From Endozoicomonas ascidiicola (GTDB taxonomy: Bacteria; Pseudomonadota; Gammaproteobacteria; Pseudomonadales; Endozoicomonadaceae): a stretch of DNA of 64,000 nt. The translations under genes were made by a program, and so were the position numbers. Where the stretch lies: positions 641,998 through 705,997 of the forward strand of contig NZ_LUTV01000005.1 in NCBI RefSeq assembly GCF_001646945.1, read 5' to 3'. Below, in pieces: positions 63,043 through 64,000 of the stretch; positions within the stretch are counted from its first letter, which is position 1, and each line of letters begins with the position of its first letter. The notes beneath the pieces were generated by a model. It was not told the DNA's origin. It saw nothing but the letters and a program-made list of their open reading frames with translations, and ran no database searches.

Positions 63043-63249
63043 ATGAAGACTCGCACAGGAAGAAAGATATCGCTCTCCCAGCTGAAACCGGCGCAGAAGC
63101 GAAAGGCATGGCAGCATTTAAAAGCCCGCAAGCCCAAAGTGGCGGAGCTGCTGCAGGATGAAACCTTCCAGACACTGAAAGAACACTTTAACGGTGATAT
63201 TCAAGTAGACGCTGACGATGTGAAGGAGGCGCTCTATGGCCAGCATTGA
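63043..63249 (+). CDS. Small basic phage protein before the primase
   Basis: 68 residues, strongly basic N-terminal half (TRTGRKISLSQLKPAQKRKAW) and acidic C-terminal half (GDIQVDADDVKEAL). No family known. Its stop overlaps the primase start by 14 bases, so the two are coupled. Confidence 0.55.
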   Translation: MKTRTGRKISLSQLKPAQKRKAWQHLKARKPKVAELLQDETFQTLKEHFNGDIQVDADDVKEALYGQH

Positions 63250-64000
63250 GCAACTGAAGCAGCAGATCGACCTGAATGAATTGTGTGATCGGCTGGATAT
63301 GAAGCGGGATGGCGGTATAAAAACCAGTGGTGCGGCCATGTACCACTCACCGGTGCGCAAGGATAAAAACGCCAGCTTTTCAGTGTTCAGTCGCGGTGGT
63401 GAGTTGCGCTGGAAAGATCACGCCACCGACGAAGGCGGCAGTATTATTGATCTGGTGATCTATGTTGGTAATGCTTCAGACACTGGCGAGGCATTGCGCT
63501 GGCTGCACAATGAATTTGATATTCCCCTGGATAAACCGGACGCGCCCGTCCGTAAAAAAACAAAAGAGGAGTGGCTGGCGGATCAGGTGCTGCAAAACCC
63601 TGAAGACGCCCGTGCTTATCTGATCGACCAACGCCGTTTATCCGATGATGTGGTGAAGCAGGCCATTTCTGCACGCACTCTGGGTTATTCCGATTACACC
63701 TCCACCAAACTCAAGGCTGGCGAGAAGTTCCATGGCGGCCCTGCCGTGGCGTTTATCTGCAGAGATTTCACCAGTAAACGGGTGACAGCTCTGGAGTATC
63801 GCTACTTCGATAAGGAACTTAATGGCGGCGTAAAAAACCACTGTCATGGTGAAAAAGGACCCGCATTCTGGTGCCTGAATCCACAATTGATTAAGCAGGC
63901 CCACACCATTGTTCTGGTGGAATCCCCAATGAATGCCCTGTCGGTACACTGCACCACGCTGGCTAAAAAAGGCTGGGCGGCGCTGGCGGTGATGGGTGCC
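63236..64000 (+). CDS. Phage primase/Toprim protein (partial)
   Basis: 255 residues to the window edge, continuing beyond it. The N-terminal part has the primase-like KDKNASFSVF and GGSIIDLVIYVG, but the zinc-finger cysteines normally found there are absent. A Toprim motif starts at IVLVESPMNALSV near 222. Probably a primase or primase-helicase of phage replication. ATG 63236 follows AAGGAGG. Confidence 0.78.
   Translation, partial: MASIEQLKQQIDLNELCDRLDMKRDGGIKTSGAAMYHSPVRKDKNASFSVFSRGGELRWKDHATDEGGSIIDLVIYVGNASDTGEALRWLHNEFDIPLDKPDAPVRKKTKEEWLADQVLQNPEDARAYLIDQRRLSDDVVKQAISARTLGYSDYTSTKLKAGEKFHGGPAVAFICRDFTSKRVTALEYRYFDKELNGGVKNHCHGEKGPAFWCLNPQLIKQAHTIVLVESPMNALSVHCTTLAKKGWAALAVMGA

Larger units (their letters stand above)
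33072..64000 (+). mobile_element. Prophage, left part (runs past the window end)
   Basis: Contiguous phage genes from packaging to replication: Mu/SPP1-like head genes, P2-like contractile tail genes, a CI-like repressor, a CII-family regulator, a compact tyrosine recombinase and a primase. The left boundary lies between the tRNA-Lys gene and 33122; the exact attachment site cannot be fixed because the right end is outside the window. No MuA-type transposase is visible in the part seen, so a transposable-phage lifestyle is not supported. The structural genes look intact, so the element may be functional. Confidence 0.92.

Noticed and set aside
33072-64000. Transposable (Mu-type) prophage
   Set aside because: Mu-like head genes are present, but no MuA/MuB-type transposition genes are seen, and a tyrosine recombinase, CII-family gene and primase suggest otherwise; genes past the window could change this.

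Overview
The window looks like chromosome from a marine gammaproteobacterium, probably an Endozoicomonas-like member of the Oceanospirillales. This is inferred from the core gene set (miaB, ybeZ/phoH-ybeY-ybeX-lnt, adk, ppc, yejK, ndh-2, a DUF3094 gene), moderate GC content, and several large lineage-specific ORFs with low-complexity N-termini, ankyrin repeats or coiled coils. No rRNA or CRISPR array is present; there is one tRNA gene.

Region 1 (1-33,000) is host chromosome. Conserved housekeeping genes cover tRNA modification (miaB, tsaB, a DTW-domain gene), ribosome and envelope maintenance (ybeZ/phoH, ybeY, corC, lnt, uppP), nucleotide and carbon metabolism (adk, ppc), transport (a POT peptide symporter, a yjiH/yjiG pair) and respiration (ndh). 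Between them sit single large ORFs of no recognised family: 559-2379, 4001-6334, 10355-11356 (ankyrin), 16091-17554 (three UBA-like repeats) and 19542-20684. They often lie on the opposite strand, and one splits miaB from the phoH-ybeY-corC-lnt operon. They resemble host-interaction or effector-type islets, but that is inference. Non-coding structure includes a perfect 20-bp-arm inverted repeat at 3925-3973 and a cluster of imperfect inverted repeats at 20738-20998.

Region 2 (about 33,070 to the window end) is a prophage next to a tRNA-Lys gene; its right end lies outside the window. The rightward late region runs from packaging (putative small terminase subunit, large subunit, portal) through a Mu gpF-like morphogenesis protein, a Com-like zinc-binding protein with a DNA methylase, a KAP-type P-loop NTPase with its own promoter and terminator, and a fused protease-scaffold-capsid gene with an internal ribosome binding site. 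Lysis genes follow (M15 peptidase, holin-like, small membrane protein), then connector and completion genes, and a P2-like contractile tail set in the order V, W, J, I, fibre, fibre assembly, sheath, tube, E/E' (frameshift), tape measure, U, X, D. The phage therefore combines a Mu/SPP1-like head with a P2-like tail.

Region 3 (56,500-64,000) is the prophage control and early region. A leftward CI-like repressor without a peptidase domain faces a strong rightward promoter with repeated operator-like boxes. Rightward come two paralogous ribbon-helix-helix proteins, a BRO-N-like protein, a CII-family regulator, small overlapping ORFs, a compact tyrosine recombinase, an unusual CsrA homologue and a primase/Toprim gene cut by the window end.

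The most notable items are the KAP cassette, the elongated phage CsrA, the protease-capsid fusion with internal initiation, a carbohydrate-binding-like domain inserted in tail protein I, and the UBA-like repeat protein. No complete, clearly new multi-gene system was demonstrated.
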